DNA of 64,000 nucleotides from Segatella copri (GCF_019249655.2 NZ_CP137557.1:4138501-4202500); one strand, 5' to 3'; counted from the first letter of the stretch, positions 45,083 to 54,538 are shown. A program made the numbers and translations. Notes: a model not told the origin generated them from the sequence alone.

Positions 45083-46264
45083 TTATTTTCTGATGAGGAG
45101 GACGATGACCTTCAGCGCCATGTCGAAGAAGACAATCTTGGGATTGGCATTCTGGGCGATGAACTTCTTGCTTTCCTCGAAGAGGTCGGAGATGTCGATG
45201 ATGTTCGCCTCGTTGATGAATCGGGCGAAGTTCTTGGCGAAGTCCTCCTCATCCTGCGTCATGTAGCTCAGTTCCGGCTGGCGGAAGTTGTACATGAAAC
45301 TCTCGCGAAGCATGTGCATGAAGTAATCCAGCATTCGCTTCTGCTTCTCTCTGCCAAAGGTGGCTACCACCTCGCTCCATTTCTTCAGGTCGTGAATGTT
45401 GCGCATGTATGCCAGTCGCATCAGCATGATGAACATATCCAGGTGCTGGCGATTTTCGTTTCCGGAGTCAAGCTCTTCCAGTGCCAGGTTCCAGTTGCCT
45501 CCTGCTATTCGGGCGATGCGGTGGGCGGTGTTTTCGTCCAGCAGTCTTCGCTCGATGAGTGCCTTCTTCACTTCCTCGTTGTCGATTTTCTTGAAGTCGA
45601 TGCGCTGTGCACGGCTTCTGATGGTTTCGAGCAGCAGCTCCGGGTTCTCGCTTACGAGGAGGAAGAGTGTCTGGCGTGGCGGTTCCTCCAGGAGTTTCAG
45701 TATCTTGTTGGCGCTCTCATCATTCATTCTTTCAGGGAGCCACATTAAACTTATCTTATAGCCGCCCTGATTGGACATCATCATCAGTTCACGAGCAATG
45801 TTATTGCTTTCTTCTGCTGTGATAATGGCTTGCTTATTGAAGTCGGCATCCACCTTTCCCATCCGCTTCATCCATTCGCTGATTACAATATAAGGACCTT
45901 GCGACAGGAGCATCTCTCTCCATTCTCTAATGAAGTCAAGACTAACTGGCTTATGCTCTGATGGCATATCCGATGTCTTGATGGTAGGGAAGGTGAAGTG
46001 CAGGTCGGGATGCTCCCATTTGCCGAGCATGGAGCAGGCGCGGCGCTTCTGGTCATCGCTCATTGGGGGCAATGCCTGGGCAGCTGCAGCATCGGCTTCT
46101 TCTCTTTCGCCCAGCAGAAAACTGGCGAATGCCAATGCCATGGCTAGTTTTCCACAACCTTGCGGTCCGCAAAACATCAGTGCATGGGGCACACGATTCT
46201 CCCGAACCATCTCCATCAGACGGTTCCATATATCTTGCTGACCTATGACTTCCTTCTTTAACAT
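45083..46264 (-). CDS. holB: DNA polymerase III delta' subunit
   Basis: 393 residues of the clamp-loader family. The N-terminal AAA+ domain has a Walker A-like GPQGCGKLA (33-41), ESNNIARELMMMSNQGGYKISLMW and ANKILKLLEEPP (the delta' signature), with the C-terminal helical collar domain (IARIAGGNWNLALE). The subunit is part of the replicase clamp loader. It follows metF by 15 bp on the minus strand and precedes the ricT-like gene, a usual Bacteroidota order. Confidence 0.94.
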   Translation of the reverse strand: MLKKEVIGQQDIWNRLMEMVRENRVPHALMFCGPQGCGKLAMALAFASFLLGEREEADAAAAQALPPMSDDQKRRACSMLGKWEHPDLHFTFPTIKTSDMPSEHKPVSLDFIREWREMLLSQGPYIVISEWMKRMGKVDADFNKQAIITAEESNNIARELMMMSNQGGYKISLMWLPERMNDESANKILKLLEEPPRQTLFLLVSENPELLLETIRSRAQRIDFKKIDNEEVKKALIERRLLDENTAHRIARIAGGNWNLALEELDSGNENRQHLDMFIMLMRLAYMRNIHDLKKWSEVVATFGREKQKRMLDYFMHMLRESFMYNFRQPELSYMTQDEEDFAKNFARFINEANIIDISDLFEESKKFIAQNANPKIVFFDMALKVIVLLIRK

Positions 46265-46279
46265 TTTATTTCTTGAATT

Positions 46280-47236
46280 TTAAAATAGGATTTTTGCAAT
46301 CTGCTTCACGCTGTCCACTGCCGATACGGTGAAGAAGTGGATATGCTTGTAACCATGGTCAAAGAGATCTTTCACCTGGCTGGTGGTCCACTCGATGCCG
46401 AGAGCTTTGGCATCTTCATCCGTCTTGCACTTCAATACCTCCTGTGCCAATGCCTCAGGAATATCGCAGTGGAATGTCTTTGGCACCATGGTGAGCTGGC
46501 TCAGTTTGGCAAAAGGCTTCAGCGCTGGTACGATAGGGATGGTGATGCCCATCTGGCGTGCCTTCTCCACGAACGCATAGAACTTCTCGTTGTCGTAGAA
46601 GAGCTGGGTTACGGCGTAAGAGGCACCTAGCTGCTGCTTGAGGAGCAACTGCTGCATGTCCATTTCCAGGTTTGGAGCCTCTTCGTGCTTCTCCGGGTAG
46701 CAAGCCACACCGCAGCAGAATTTTTCTCCCGGGTGCTTGATAGAAGTGCCGTCGAAGAAGAAACCTTCGTTAAACTGGTTCACCTGCTCCAAAAGGTCGG
46801 TGGCATGAGAATGACCGTTAGGGGTAGGAGTGAATTGGCGGTCTTCCTTCGCCTTGTCGCCTCGGAGCACAAGGATGTTGCTGATGCCCAGGAACTGGAG
46901 ATCGAGCAACTCATATTCGATGTCTTCCTTCGACGCACCGCTACAGATGATGTGAGGGATGACAGGGATATCGTATTTGTTCTGGATGGCACCGGCGATG
47001 GCTACAGTGCCAGGGCGGCGACGCACACGCTGGCGAGTGAGGAGACCGTTTTCCAGTTCCTTATATACATACTCGCTGTGGTGTGTGGTTATGTTGATAA
47101 ACCTCGGGTCGAATTCCTTGAGGCTGTCGATGGTGCGGAACAGCGCTGCTGTGCCATTACCCTTGAGTGGTGGCAGAACCTCGAACGAGAAGCCTCGTTT
47201 ATCGCCCTGTTGATGTAAAAAATCTGCAATGTTCAT
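46280..47236 (-). CDS. metF: Methylenetetrahydrofolate reductase
   Basis: 318-residue (beta/alpha)8 flavoprotein that reduces 5,10-methylene-THF to 5-methyl-THF for methionine synthesis. Conserved stretches: FSFEVLPPLKG (16-26), FINITTHHSEY, HIICSGASKEDIEYELLDL, NILVLRGDK and GASYAVTQLFYDNEKFYAFV. Length and motifs are typical of bacterial MetF. First gene of the metF-holB-ricT-gldH run; a -7 element lies 33 bp upstream. No SAM riboswitch was recognised in the 136 bp before it. Confidence 0.96.
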   Translation of the reverse strand: MNIADFLHQQGDKRGFSFEVLPPLKGNGTAALFRTIDSLKEFDPRFINITTHHSEYVYKELENGLLTRQRVRRRPGTVAIAGAIQNKYDIPVIPHIICSGASKEDIEYELLDLQFLGISNILVLRGDKAKEDRQFTPTPNGHSHATDLLEQVNQFNEGFFFDGTSIKHPGEKFCCGVACYPEKHEEAPNLEMDMQQLLLKQQLGASYAVTQLFYDNEKFYAFVEKARQMGITIPIVPALKPFAKLSQLTMVPKTFHCDIPEALAQEVLKCKTDEDAKALGIEWTTSQVKDLFDHGYKHIHFFTVSAVDSVKQIAKILF

Positions 47237-47269
47237 ATTACGTAATATCTATTTTCCCTTATTTGGTTG

Positions 47270-47277
47270 CAAATTTA
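47270..47277 (-). promoter_or_regulatory. -7 promoter element of metF
   Basis: On the minus strand TAAATTTG matches TAnnTTTG; the -33 box is unclear. Confidence 0.45.
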
Positions 47278-47373
47278 CAAAAAAAATGGGGGAAAACCGC
47301 ACGTTATCCGTAATATTTATAGAGAAAAAGATAAAAATCAGAAATTAAAAGATAAATTATAACCTAAAGTAAA

Positions 47374-48834
47374 ATGGAACAGCAAGAAAAAGGCTCCAAG
47401 GCCTATTTAATTTCAATCGTGATGGTCGCCGTATTGGGCGGCTTGCTTTTCGGTTACGATACCGCAGTGATATCGGGTGCCGAGAAGGGTTTGCAGGCAT
47501 TCTTCAAGGGTGCCGGGGATTTTGAATACACCGATGTGATGCACGGATTCACTTCTTCCAGTGCTTTGATTGGATGTATCATAGGTAGTTCACTTTCTGG
47601 TCTCTTTGCCAGTCGTTTTGGTAGAAAGCGATCGCTCATCTTTGCGGGTATCTGCTTCTTCCTCTCGGCGTGGGGATCTATGGAACCGGAAACGTACATC
47701 CTGCCTCAGGGACATCCAGACTGGACGCTCCTGGTGGTGTTTAACTTCTATCGCGTGCTCGGTGGTATCGGTGTGGGTATGGCTTCTGCCATCTGTCCGA
47801 TGTATATCGGCGAGGTGGCTCCTAGCAACATCCGCGGTATGCTGGTAAGCTGGAACCAGTTTGCCATCATCTTCGGTCAGCTGGTGGTTTACTTCGTCAA
47901 CTTCATCATCATGGGCTCGCATGCCAATCCTATCTATGATGCTGCGGGTGCCATCGCCAACATGGTGGATGCGCAGTGGACCATTGAGACGGGCTGGAGA
48001 TACATGTTTGGAAGTGAGTGTGTGCCAGCCGGCTTGTTCACCTTCCTCATCTGCTTTGTACCAGAGACTCCACGTTATCTCGTGATGGTGGGACAGGATG
48101 AGAAGGCATACGGCATTCTTGCTAAGATTAATGGTGCAGAGAAGGCGCGCGAGATTATCCACGACATCAAGAACACGGTGACCGTGAAGACTGAGAAACT
48201 GTTCTCTTACGGATTCATGTGTATCTTTGTGGGTGTAATGCTTTCTGTATTCCAGCAGGCTGTGGGAATCAATGCCGTGCTCTATTATGCGCCTCGTATT
48301 TTCCAGGATATGGGCATGGGTAACCCGATGGTTCAGACTGTGATTATGGGTATTGTGAATATCTCGTTCACGCTGGTTGCCGTGTTTACCGTAGAGAAGT
48401 TGGGTCGCAAGCCATTGCTTATCTTCGGTTCCATCGGTATGGCAGTGGGAGCACTGGGCGTAGCCCTCACCTTCGGTAATGAATCTTTGAGTACGGTTAC
48501 GATGCTGAGCATCATGGTATATAGTGCCAGCTTCATGTTCTCTTGGGGTCCGATTGCGTGGGTGCTCATCGCCGAGCTTTTCCCGAACACCATCCGTGGT
48601 GCAGCTGTGGCAATCGCCGTAGCCTTCCAGTGGATCTTCAACTTCATCGTCAGCTCAACCTTCGTTCCGATGTTCAATATGCACTTGACGCCGGGTGATG
48701 ACTTCGGTCATTGGTTTACTTATGGCTTGTATGGAGCCATCTGTATCGTAGCCGCTATCTTCGTATGGAAGCTGGTTCCTGAGACCAAGGGCAAGAGCTT
48801 GGAGGATATGAGCAAGCTTTGGAAGAAAGATTAA
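47374..48834 (+). CDS. Sugar porter, XylE-type MFS transporter
   Basis: 486-residue sugar-proton symporter with twelve membrane helices. The family signatures are present: GGLLFGYDTAVISG (22-35), FGRKRSL in loop 2-3, GIGVGMASAICPMYIGEVAP, VPETPRYL in the central loop, QQAVGINAVLYYAP, GRKPLL and PETKGKSLE at the end. It resembles XylE of E. coli, with xylose or glucose as likely substrates; the exact sugar is not decided by sequence. It stands alone with its own terminator, divergent from metF. Confidence 0.94.
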   Translation: MEQQEKGSKAYLISIVMVAVLGGLLFGYDTAVISGAEKGLQAFFKGAGDFEYTDVMHGFTSSSALIGCIIGSSLSGLFASRFGRKRSLIFAGICFFLSAWGSMEPETYILPQGHPDWTLLVVFNFYRVLGGIGVGMASAICPMYIGEVAPSNIRGMLVSWNQFAIIFGQLVVYFVNFIIMGSHANPIYDAAGAIANMVDAQWTIETGWRYMFGSECVPAGLFTFLICFVPETPRYLVMVGQDEKAYGILAKINGAEKAREIIHDIKNTVTVKTEKLFSYGFMCIFVGVMLSVFQQAVGINAVLYYAPRIFQDMGMGNPMVQTVIMGIVNISFTLVAVFTVEKLGRKPLLIFGSIGMAVGALGVALTFGNESLSTVTMLSIMVYSASFMFSWGPIAWVLIAELFPNTIRGAAVAIAVAFQWIFNFIVSSTFVPMFNMHLTPGDDFGHWFTYGLYGAICIVAAIFVWKLVPETKGKSLEDMSKLWKKD

Positions 48835-48851
48835 TTGAATTTCAGAAGAAA

Positions 48852-48895
48852 AAAAGGGGCGCGATAGTCTATCTCGACTGTCGCGCCTTTATTTT
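48852..48895 (+). terminator. Terminator after the sugar porter
   Basis: GGCGCGATAGTC (48858-48869) pairs with GACTGTCGCGCC (48876-48887) with one wobble, then a T-rich end. Confidence 0.9.
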
Positions 48896-49035
48896 AGTTT
48901 TCTCACTGAGTGATAAATTCAGAGCATATATTTGTAAGTTGTTTTATTTAAGAGAGTATTAACTATATATTCTATTAAGAGTATTTCAGTGTCTTATGAG
49001 AGATAAATTCTCTCTGATAAGTTTTTTCTGTTTTC

Positions 49036-49701
49036 TTACTTACCTGTCTTCTTCCATGCATTGCGAATTGCAAAAGCTACAGTGGAGTTGGATTTGTTGA
49101 TGGAGTTACTGATGTAACCTGTCTGATTACCATCTACCCAAAGCTGGTAAAGATAGAACTGGAATCCCAGCTGTCTTGGCTCCTTGAGTGTACAATAGCC
49201 ATAATACATCTGGTTAGGCATGAAAGCCAACTGCACCTTGTGACTCTTGTTATTTTCACCATAAGTCAGGTTCAACTCAAGTACGCTAGGGCATGCAATG
49301 TAATATGCTACCTCTGAAGTACTGTTTGGCATTACATTATACTTGCAGGTGATAGTTCTTGGTGCCTCCTTTGCGATAGCTGCCGACAACTCCTTGTCAG
49401 AGATGTGCTCTGCAAGCGCTGCAACAGGGAAGTTTGATATGCTCATGGTGCTATCGTTGTACATGCTAATGCGTACAGATGAAGCCACTGAGTCGATCTG
49501 GTTGTTGACATTGGCTTTGTTCTTCTTTTCAAAGAGGATGACCATGTCGTTGTATGAACCAATAGACATAGCTGCCTGGAAACTCTTCTGTGTTTCAGGA
49601 GCTAGAGGAGTGAAGCTGTTGTCGCTATCAGTGTTACATGATGTGAAAGACAAGGCTGCCACGAAGGCTGCCAGAATAGAGAATAATGTAATCTTCTTCA
49701 T
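49036..49701 (-). CDS. Lipoprotein, probably DUF4840 family
   Basis: 221 residues with a lipoprotein signal (FVAALSFTSC, Cys22), so anchored in a membrane. The body alternates strands (SMSISNFPVAALAEHI; ITCKYNVMPNS; HKVQLAFMPNQMYYGYCTL; GFQFYLYQLWVDGNQTGYISNS). It resembles DUF4840 lipoproteins of Bacteroides by overall pattern, but I am not certain. Function unknown. It stands alone on the minus strand; no terminator or clear promoter was seen. The 300 bp upstream hold only the promoter of the next gene. Confidence 0.65.
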   Translation of the reverse strand: MKKITLFSILAAFVAALSFTSCNTDSDNSFTPLAPETQKSFQAAMSIGSYNDMVILFEKKNKANVNNQIDSVASSVRISMYNDSTMSISNFPVAALAEHISDKELSAAIAKEAPRTITCKYNVMPNSTSEVAYYIACPSVLELNLTYGENNKSHKVQLAFMPNQMYYGYCTLKEPRQLGFQFYLYQLWVDGNQTGYISNSINKSNSTVAFAIRNAWKKTGK

Positions 49702-49905
49702 TTTTTTTCTGCTGATGTTTATTTCTTTTATTTATTTGTCGAACAGTATTTGCAAGGATTTCTAAACCCTGCTTTTTCAAGCAGGTTTTCCCGCACTATT
49801 TCTATTAATAAACTCCCGAATTGCCGAAAACTTGCATCCATTTTTGTTAAAAGCAGTTAAAAAGTAGAAGAATATCTGTAAGATACTGCTTTTTTGTCGG
49901 ATAAT

Positions 49906-49937
49906 CTTGGCAGAAATGATAGAAAGCACTACTTTTG
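49906..49937 (+). promoter_or_regulatory. Promoter of the nuclease gene
   Basis: CTTG at 49906-49909 and TACTTTTG at 49930-49937 with 20-bp spacing, 63 bp before the start codon. Confidence 0.65.
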
Positions 49938-50000
49938 TGATGCTCTTTTGAAACATCAAAGACTCAAGAATGAAAGAATAAAAATACAGGATTAGGAATT

Positions 50001-50804
50001 ATGGAAAGAAAAAGTAGAAAAATCAAGATGTGGATGATGGCGGGATTTATCGCCTTGCTCTCATCCTTTATGTTGTCTTCATATGAATTGCCGGTTGCTC
50101 AGGCTGATGCTCCGGGACTAGAGATTCCGGTGGTTCAGAAGAAGGCTGCGAATGGCAAGGTTTCTGGAACCATCAAGCGCCGATTCGCCTATACCGTATC
50201 TTATAACCATGGTACCCGACAGCCTAACTGGGTGGCATGGACTTTGACCCGTGCCCATGCATCGGGAAAACTGAAGCGTGGCGATTTTGAGGATGATATG
50301 GATATGCCATCACCTAAGGGTACGAAGGCTGATTATTTCAATACGGGTTTCGACAGGGGACACCTGTGTCCGGCAGGCGATAACAAGTGGAGCCAGAAGG
50401 CGATGGATGAATGTTTCCTGATGACCAACATGTGTCCGCAGACTCATGCCCTGAATGCGGGCGTATGGAACAGTATCGAGCAGCAGTGCCGCACTTGGGC
50501 TAAGAAGTATGGCAAGGTATATATCGTTTGCGGACCTATCTTTCTGAACAAGCAGCATCGCAAGTTGGGCAAAAACAAGGTGGTGGTTCCCGATGCCTTC
50601 TTCAAGGTGATTCTCCGCACAGGCAAGAATCCTCAGGCCATCGGCTTTATCTGCAGAAATCAATCAGCCAAGGGACTCCAGAAGAAGGACTTCGTGAACT
50701 CTATAGATGAGGTAGAGCGTATCACCGGCTACGATTTCTTCTCGAAACTTCCGGATAACGTAGAAAAGAAGATAGAGGCGAAAGCTGATTTATCCAATTG
50801 GTAA
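50001..50804 (+). CDS. Secreted DNA/RNA non-specific endonuclease (NUC family)
   Basis: 267 residues with an N-terminal membrane or signal segment (12-28). The His-Me finger nuclease domain contains the family motif DRGHLCPAGD with Asp118, Arg119 and the general-base His121, and downstream an Asn in VWNSIEQQCRTWAKK that would bind the metal. Such enzymes degrade extracellular nucleic acids and probably serve nutrition. The enzyme stands alone between its own promoter and a terminator. Confidence 0.93.
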   Translation: MERKSRKIKMWMMAGFIALLSSFMLSSYELPVAQADAPGLEIPVVQKKAANGKVSGTIKRRFAYTVSYNHGTRQPNWVAWTLTRAHASGKLKRGDFEDDMDMPSPKGTKADYFNTGFDRGHLCPAGDNKWSQKAMDECFLMTNMCPQTHALNAGVWNSIEQQCRTWAKKYGKVYIVCGPIFLNKQHRKLGKNKVVVPDAFFKVILRTGKNPQAIGFICRNQSAKGLQKKDFVNSIDEVERITGYDFFSKLPDNVEKKIEAKADLSNW

Positions 50805-50870
50805 ATAAAAGGTTTTATCCGCCGATGGCGGATAGAACTTAAATCGATATGTTGAAAGGGATAGAAACGA

Positions 50871-50903
50871 AAAAAGGACTCTCCTTAACGGAAAGTCCTT
50901 TTT
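50871..50903 (+). terminator. Terminator after the nuclease gene
   Basis: AAAAAGGACT (50871-50880) pairs with AGTCCTTTTT (50894-50903). A small hairpin TCCGCC/GGCGGA lies upstream at about 50818-50832. Confidence 0.85.
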
Positions 50904-50912
50904 CTGAGACTG

Positions 50913-50985
50913 TGACTCGCATGGGGCTCGAACCCATGACCCCAACATTAAAAGTGTTGTGCTCTACCAGCTGAGCTAGCGAGTC
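50913..50985 (-). tRNA. tRNA-Lys (anticodon TTT)
   Basis: Read on the minus strand: acceptor stem GACTCGC/GCGAGTC with discriminator A, D-arm with AGCTCAGCTGGTAGAGC, anticodon stem CAACA/TGTTG with loop CTTTTAA (anticodon TTT) and a T-arm with GGTTCGAGCCC. CCA is not encoded. Confidence 0.97.
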
Positions 50986-51016
50986 AATCTCCAACCTTTG
51001 ATTTCAAAAGCGAGTG

Positions 51017-51048
51017 CAAAGGTACGACTATTTTTTGGAATAACCAAA
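51017..51048 (-). promoter_or_regulatory. Promoter of tRNA-Lys
   Basis: On the minus strand TTTG (51045-51048) and TACCTTTG (51017-51024) with 20-bp spacing, an exact consensus promoter. The -33 box lies just before the stop codon of the AI-2E family gene. Confidence 0.85.
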
Positions 51049-51051
51049 TAT

Positions 51052-52191
51052 TTAGCCGTTTTTTTGCTTATTTTCTTCAATTTTATCTGGAATCAGCGGT
51101 TTTTCAGCCACTTCTTCCTCATATTGCGGCTTTTCTCGCGTTACGTATCGCTGCCAGTAGGCAATGAGAAGCGTGGTGAGTGGAAGTGCTACAATCAGAC
51201 CGATGAAGCCCAATAAGGCACCCCAAACGGAAAGACTCAAGAGCAGGATGGCTGGGTTCAACCCCATCGCCTTGCCCATAATCTTAGGCGTTACCACCAT
51301 ATCTGTGATTACCTGAACCACACAGAATACCAGGAATGCCAATCCGAAGACTACCCAGAAGTTCTGTCCTGTATCCGCCGCCTTCAGCATGGCGAGGAAC
51401 GCCGTAGGGATGAGGGCGAAGGTATGAAGATAAGGTACCAGATTCATGATGCCTATCAGAATGCCCAAACCTATCGCCATCGGGAAACCGATGATGGTGA
51501 AACCGATGCAGAACATGATGCCCATGCAGAGCGACACCATGCCCTGACCTCGGATATAGTTGTTCAGCTCCCTTTCCACATCTTTCATCAGTGCATGCCA
51601 GAACGGGCGGTTCTTCTTCGGGAAGATGCGCACCCAGTTGGCTGTCAGCGTCTCGTAATCGAGCAGGATGAAGAACATATATAATAAGGTAATCATCGAG
51701 GCAACGATACTCATGATAATGGTAGCCGTCTGACTCACCACCGAGAAAACCTTCGGCATCGTGGACTTAAGGGCATCGCTGAAGTCCTTGCTCTTCAGAA
51801 AATGCTCTATGGTGGACTGGTTGGCCTGCAGCCACTCCTTGATGAGAGCCGTCAGGTTGTTGGTGTGGGTAGTCTGGTGTACCCATTTGGTCAGGACGAT
51901 TCCCAGCTTGTCAAACTGGTCAATCATTGGTGGGATAATGAGCCAGATAACTCCGCCCACGATGGCTATTGCAGCACCCATTGCTAGAAGAATGGAAAGG
52001 GCACGCACCTTGACATGGAGTTTATTCTCGATGAACTTCACGACGGGGTAGAGCAGGTAAGCGAAAAACCATGCTATAAAGAAAGGAAGCAGTACATCAC
52101 TCAGATAATTAATAATGTATAGTACCGCTAATACGAGGACGACGATACCCGCCCAACGTATGAACTTATCGAATGTAATCTCCTTGCTCAT
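51052..52191 (-). CDS. AI-2E family transporter (PF01594 permease)
   Basis: 379 residues with about eight membrane helices. N-terminal pair of helices (VVLVLAVLYIINYLSDVLLPFFIAWFF split near residue 35), a large soluble stretch (about 80-160), the segment GQGMVSLCMGIMFCIGFTIIGFP and a C-terminal set ending in LPLTTLLIAYWQRYV. The family exports AI-2 in E. coli (TqsA), but members act as Na+/H+ or other exporters elsewhere; the substrate here is unknown. It follows tdk by 13 bp, so they share a transcript. Confidence 0.88.
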   Translation of the reverse strand: MSKEITFDKFIRWAGIVVLVLAVLYIINYLSDVLLPFFIAWFFAYLLYPVVKFIENKLHVKVRALSILLAMGAAIAIVGGVIWLIIPPMIDQFDKLGIVLTKWVHQTTHTNNLTALIKEWLQANQSTIEHFLKSKDFSDALKSTMPKVFSVVSQTATIIMSIVASMITLLYMFFILLDYETLTANWVRIFPKKNRPFWHALMKDVERELNNYIRGQGMVSLCMGIMFCIGFTIIGFPMAIGLGILIGIMNLVPYLHTFALIPTAFLAMLKAADTGQNFWVVFGLAFLVFCVVQVITDMVVTPKIMGKAMGLNPAILLLSLSVWGALLGFIGLIVALPLTTLLIAYWQRYVTREKPQYEEEVAEKPLIPDKIEENKQKNG

Positions 52192-52204
52192 ATCTTCTCA
52201 CTTC

Positions 52205-52786
52205 TTATAATTCATTATGGATAGCCTTCTGGTAGCAGTCGCGGCAGAGTGGCTCATATTCGTCCTTCTCGCCGAGAAGCACACGCTTGTCGTTCTTTAC
52301 CAGTCGATGGCTTACGTATGCCAGGGCACCGCACTTCACGCAGATGGCATGCACCTTGGTCACCTCGTCAGCGATGGCACAGAGAGCCGGAATCGGACCG
52401 AAGGGAACTCCCTTGAAATCCATGTCGAGACCCGCCACGATGACGCGTACGCCACGGTTGGCGAGTTCGTTGCAGACCTCCACCAAGCCATTGTCCAGGA
52501 ACTGGGCTTCGTCGATACCGACCACGTCGATGTCGGAAGCCAACAAGAGTATCGATCCAGAAGATTCAATCGGAGTCGACCGGATGGAGTTCTGGTCGTG
52601 GCTCACTACATTGTCTTCGGAGTAACGAGTGTCTATCGCCGGCTTGAAGATTTCCACCTTCTGTTTGGCGAAGCTAGCTCGCTTCATTCTTCGGATTAAT
52701 TCTTCGGTTTTTCCGGAGAACATCGATCCGCACACCACTTCAATTCTGCCGGGACGGTGTGCCTCCCCATATAGTAATTCTGTCAT
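52205..52786 (-). CDS. tdk: Thymidine kinase (type II)
   Basis: 193 residues. P-loop GSMFSGKT (20-27), the DEAQF Walker-B-like segment with the catalytic Glu, and the C-terminal zinc site (CVKCGALAY and a second CRDC pair). It phosphorylates thymidine in the salvage pathway. Length and motifs are standard for the small TK family. First gene of a two-gene run with the AI-2E family permease. Confidence 0.96.
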   Translation of the reverse strand: MTELLYGEAHRPGRIEVVCGSMFSGKTEELIRRMKRASFAKQKVEIFKPAIDTRYSEDNVVSHDQNSIRSTPIESSGSILLLASDIDVVGIDEAQFLDNGLVEVCNELANRGVRVIVAGLDMDFKGVPFGPIPALCAIADEVTKVHAICVKCGALAYVSHRLVKNDKRVLLGEKDEYEPLCRDCYQKAIHNEL

Positions 52787-52823
52787 TTCGGGGGCAAAAT
52801 TACTAATAAGGTTTTAAAAAATG

Positions 52824-52831
52824 CAAAGATA
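52824..52831 (-). promoter_or_regulatory. -7 promoter element of tdk
   Basis: On the minus strand TATCTTTG matches TAnnTTTG, 38 bp before the tdk start. The -33 box is unclear. Confidence 0.55.
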
Positions 52832-52842
52832 CGCAGTTTTTT

Positions 52843-52873
52843 TTTGCTATGAAAGATTAATTAACTACATTTG
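52843..52873 (+). promoter_or_regulatory. Promoter of rsmI, giving a nearly leaderless transcript
   Basis: TTTG at 52843-52846 and TACATTTG at 52866-52873, 19-bp spacing. The ATG of rsmI begins only 9 bp after the -7 box, so transcription should start within a few bases of the start codon. Confidence 0.75.
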
Positions 52874-52882
52874 TACCCACTT

Positions 52883-53626
52883 ATGGGCATATTATATATC
52901 GTACCGACTCCAGTGGGCAACATGGAGGACATGACAATGCGAGCCATCAGGGTTCTGAAAGAGGCTGATTTGGTGCTCGCGGAGGACACTCGCACATCGA
53001 GCGTCCTGCTCAAGCATTTCGATATCCGAAATCGCTTAGTGGCGCATCATAAGTTTAATGAGCATGGCACGTCGTCGGGCATCGTAGAGCGATTGAAGGC
53101 TGGCGAAACCATCGCATTGATCAGTGATGCGGGAACCCCAGGCATCAGCGATCCGGGTTTCTACCTGGCTCGCGAGGCGGCTAAGGCGGGCATCACCGTG
53201 CAGACCCTTCCGGGGCCTACGGCATGCATCCCTGCCATCGTGTCGTCGGGATTGCCTTGTGACAGATTCTGCTTCGAGGGATTCATTCCGCAGAAGAAGG
53301 GGCGACAGACCTATCTGGAGTCTCTGAAAGATGAGGTGCGCACCATGATTTTCTATGAGTCACCTTATCGGGTGGTGAAAACGCTGCAGCAGTTTGCCGA
53401 AGTGTTCGGCGAAGACCGTCAGGTGAGCTGCTGTAGGGAAATCTCGAAGCTGCACGAGGAGAGCGTTCGCGGAACGCTTGCCGAAGTGATTGCGCATTTC
53501 GAGGAGACTGAGCCTAGGGGCGAGTTCGTTATCGTCCTGGCTGGCAAGGACCCGAAGCAACTGAAAGAAGAATTGAAAGAAAAGCGACGCGAAGAAAGAA
53601 AAAACAGAAAAAACAGAGAAGAATAA
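52883..53626 (+). CDS. rsmI: 16S rRNA (cytidine-1402-2'-O)-methyltransferase RsmI
   Basis: 247 residues from the ATG at 52883; an upstream TTG frame start lies inside the promoter and is rejected. Motifs of the tetrapyrrole-methylase fold are clear: IVPTPVGN, AEDTRTS, SDAGTPGISDPG and LPGPTACIPAIVSSGLP. It methylates C1402 of 16S rRNA. The C-terminus ends in a Lys/Arg/Glu-rich helix (EKRREERKNRKNREE) coded by a short 9-bp direct repeat just before the stop. Confidence 0.95.
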   Translation: MGILYIVPTPVGNMEDMTMRAIRVLKEADLVLAEDTRTSSVLLKHFDIRNRLVAHHKFNEHGTSSGIVERLKAGETIALISDAGTPGISDPGFYLAREAAKAGITVQTLPGPTACIPAIVSSGLPCDRFCFEGFIPQKKGRQTYLESLKDEVRTMIFYESPYRVVKTLQQFAEVFGEDRQVSCCREISKLHEESVRGTLAEVIAHFEETEPRGEFVIVLAGKDPKQLKEELKEKRREERKNRKNREE

Positions 53627-53688
53627 AATTTTCTGCTCTTTTCTTCGTTATGTTATTATTAATCATAAATTAATAAAAGGTAAAGATT

Positions 53689-54537
53689 ATGAAAAAGCTA
53701 TTAATGATGGCATGCCTCGCAGCCTTGGTATTAACTGGTTGTAAGGATGGTAAGACTACCGCAGGTATTGGTGCTGCTCAGAATGATTCTCTCAACAGTA
53801 TCATTGCTCAGAAAGACAGCGAGTTGAACGACTTGATGGGTACTATCAACGAGATTGAGGATGGTCTCAATCAGATTAATGAGGCCGAGAATCGCGTTAC
53901 CCTTCTGAAGAATGGTGAGGGCGCTAGCAAAAAGCAGAAGCTCACGGAGGATGTACAGTTCATCGCTACACGCATGAAGCAGAACAAGGAGCTGATTGCC
54001 AAGTTGCAGAAGCAGATGGCTAACAGCTCTATCAAGTCGGAGCAGCTCCAGAAGACTATCGCCAACCTCACTAAGCAGTTGGAGGAGAAGGAGAAGCAGC
54101 TTCAGGCTCTCCGTGAGGAATTGGACAGCAAGGATATCCACATCGCTGCGCTCGATGAGACTATCAATAACCTGAACACCAAGTCAAATCGCCTGGCTAG
54201 CGAAAGCAGCAAGAAGAGCGAGGTGATCAATGCTCAGGACAAGCAGATCAACACTGCATGGTATGTATTCGGCACCAAGAAGGAGTTGAAAAACCAGCAT
54301 ATCCTGGAGGATAACAAGGTGATGACCGGTAATTTCAACAAGAATTACTTCACCAAGATAGATATACGCGACCTCTCTGAGATCAAGCTCTACTCTAAGA
54401 ATGTCAAGGTGCTCACCACTCATCCATCAAGCACCTATACATTGGTTCGTGATGCTAACAAGCAGTATACTCTTCGCATCACCAACCCTCAGATCTTCTG
54501 GAGCACCAGCAAGTATCTTGTTGTACTCGTGAAGTAG
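53689..54537 (+). CDS. Coiled-coil lipoprotein of unknown function
   Basis: 282 residues. Lipoprotein signal with Cys18 (LVLTGC). A long coiled coil follows (about residues 30-190, with runs such as QLQKTIANLTKQLEEKEKQL), then a C-terminal globular part with strands (TAWYVFGTKKELKNQHILED; SSTYTLVRDANKQYTLRITNP). The layout suggests a periplasmic spacer or structural protein. I do not recognise a named family, though similar lipoproteins are frequent in Bacteroidota. The stop is followed by a 22-bp tandem duplication. Confidence 0.75.
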   Translation: MKKLLMMACLAALVLTGCKDGKTTAGIGAAQNDSLNSIIAQKDSELNDLMGTINEIEDGLNQINEAENRVTLLKNGEGASKKQKLTEDVQFIATRMKQNKELIAKLQKQMANSSIKSEQLQKTIANLTKQLEEKEKQLQALREELDSKDIHIAALDETINNLNTKSNRLASESSKKSEVINAQDKQINTAWYVFGTKKELKNQHILEDNKVMTGNFNKNYFTKIDIRDLSEIKLYSKNVKVLTTHPSSTYTLVRDANKQYTLRITNPQIFWSTSKYLVVLVK

Positions 54538-54538
54538 T

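Noticed and set aside
52871..52882. TTG start four codons before the rsmI ATG
   Set aside because: It overlaps the -7 promoter element, so it cannot be part of the transcript.
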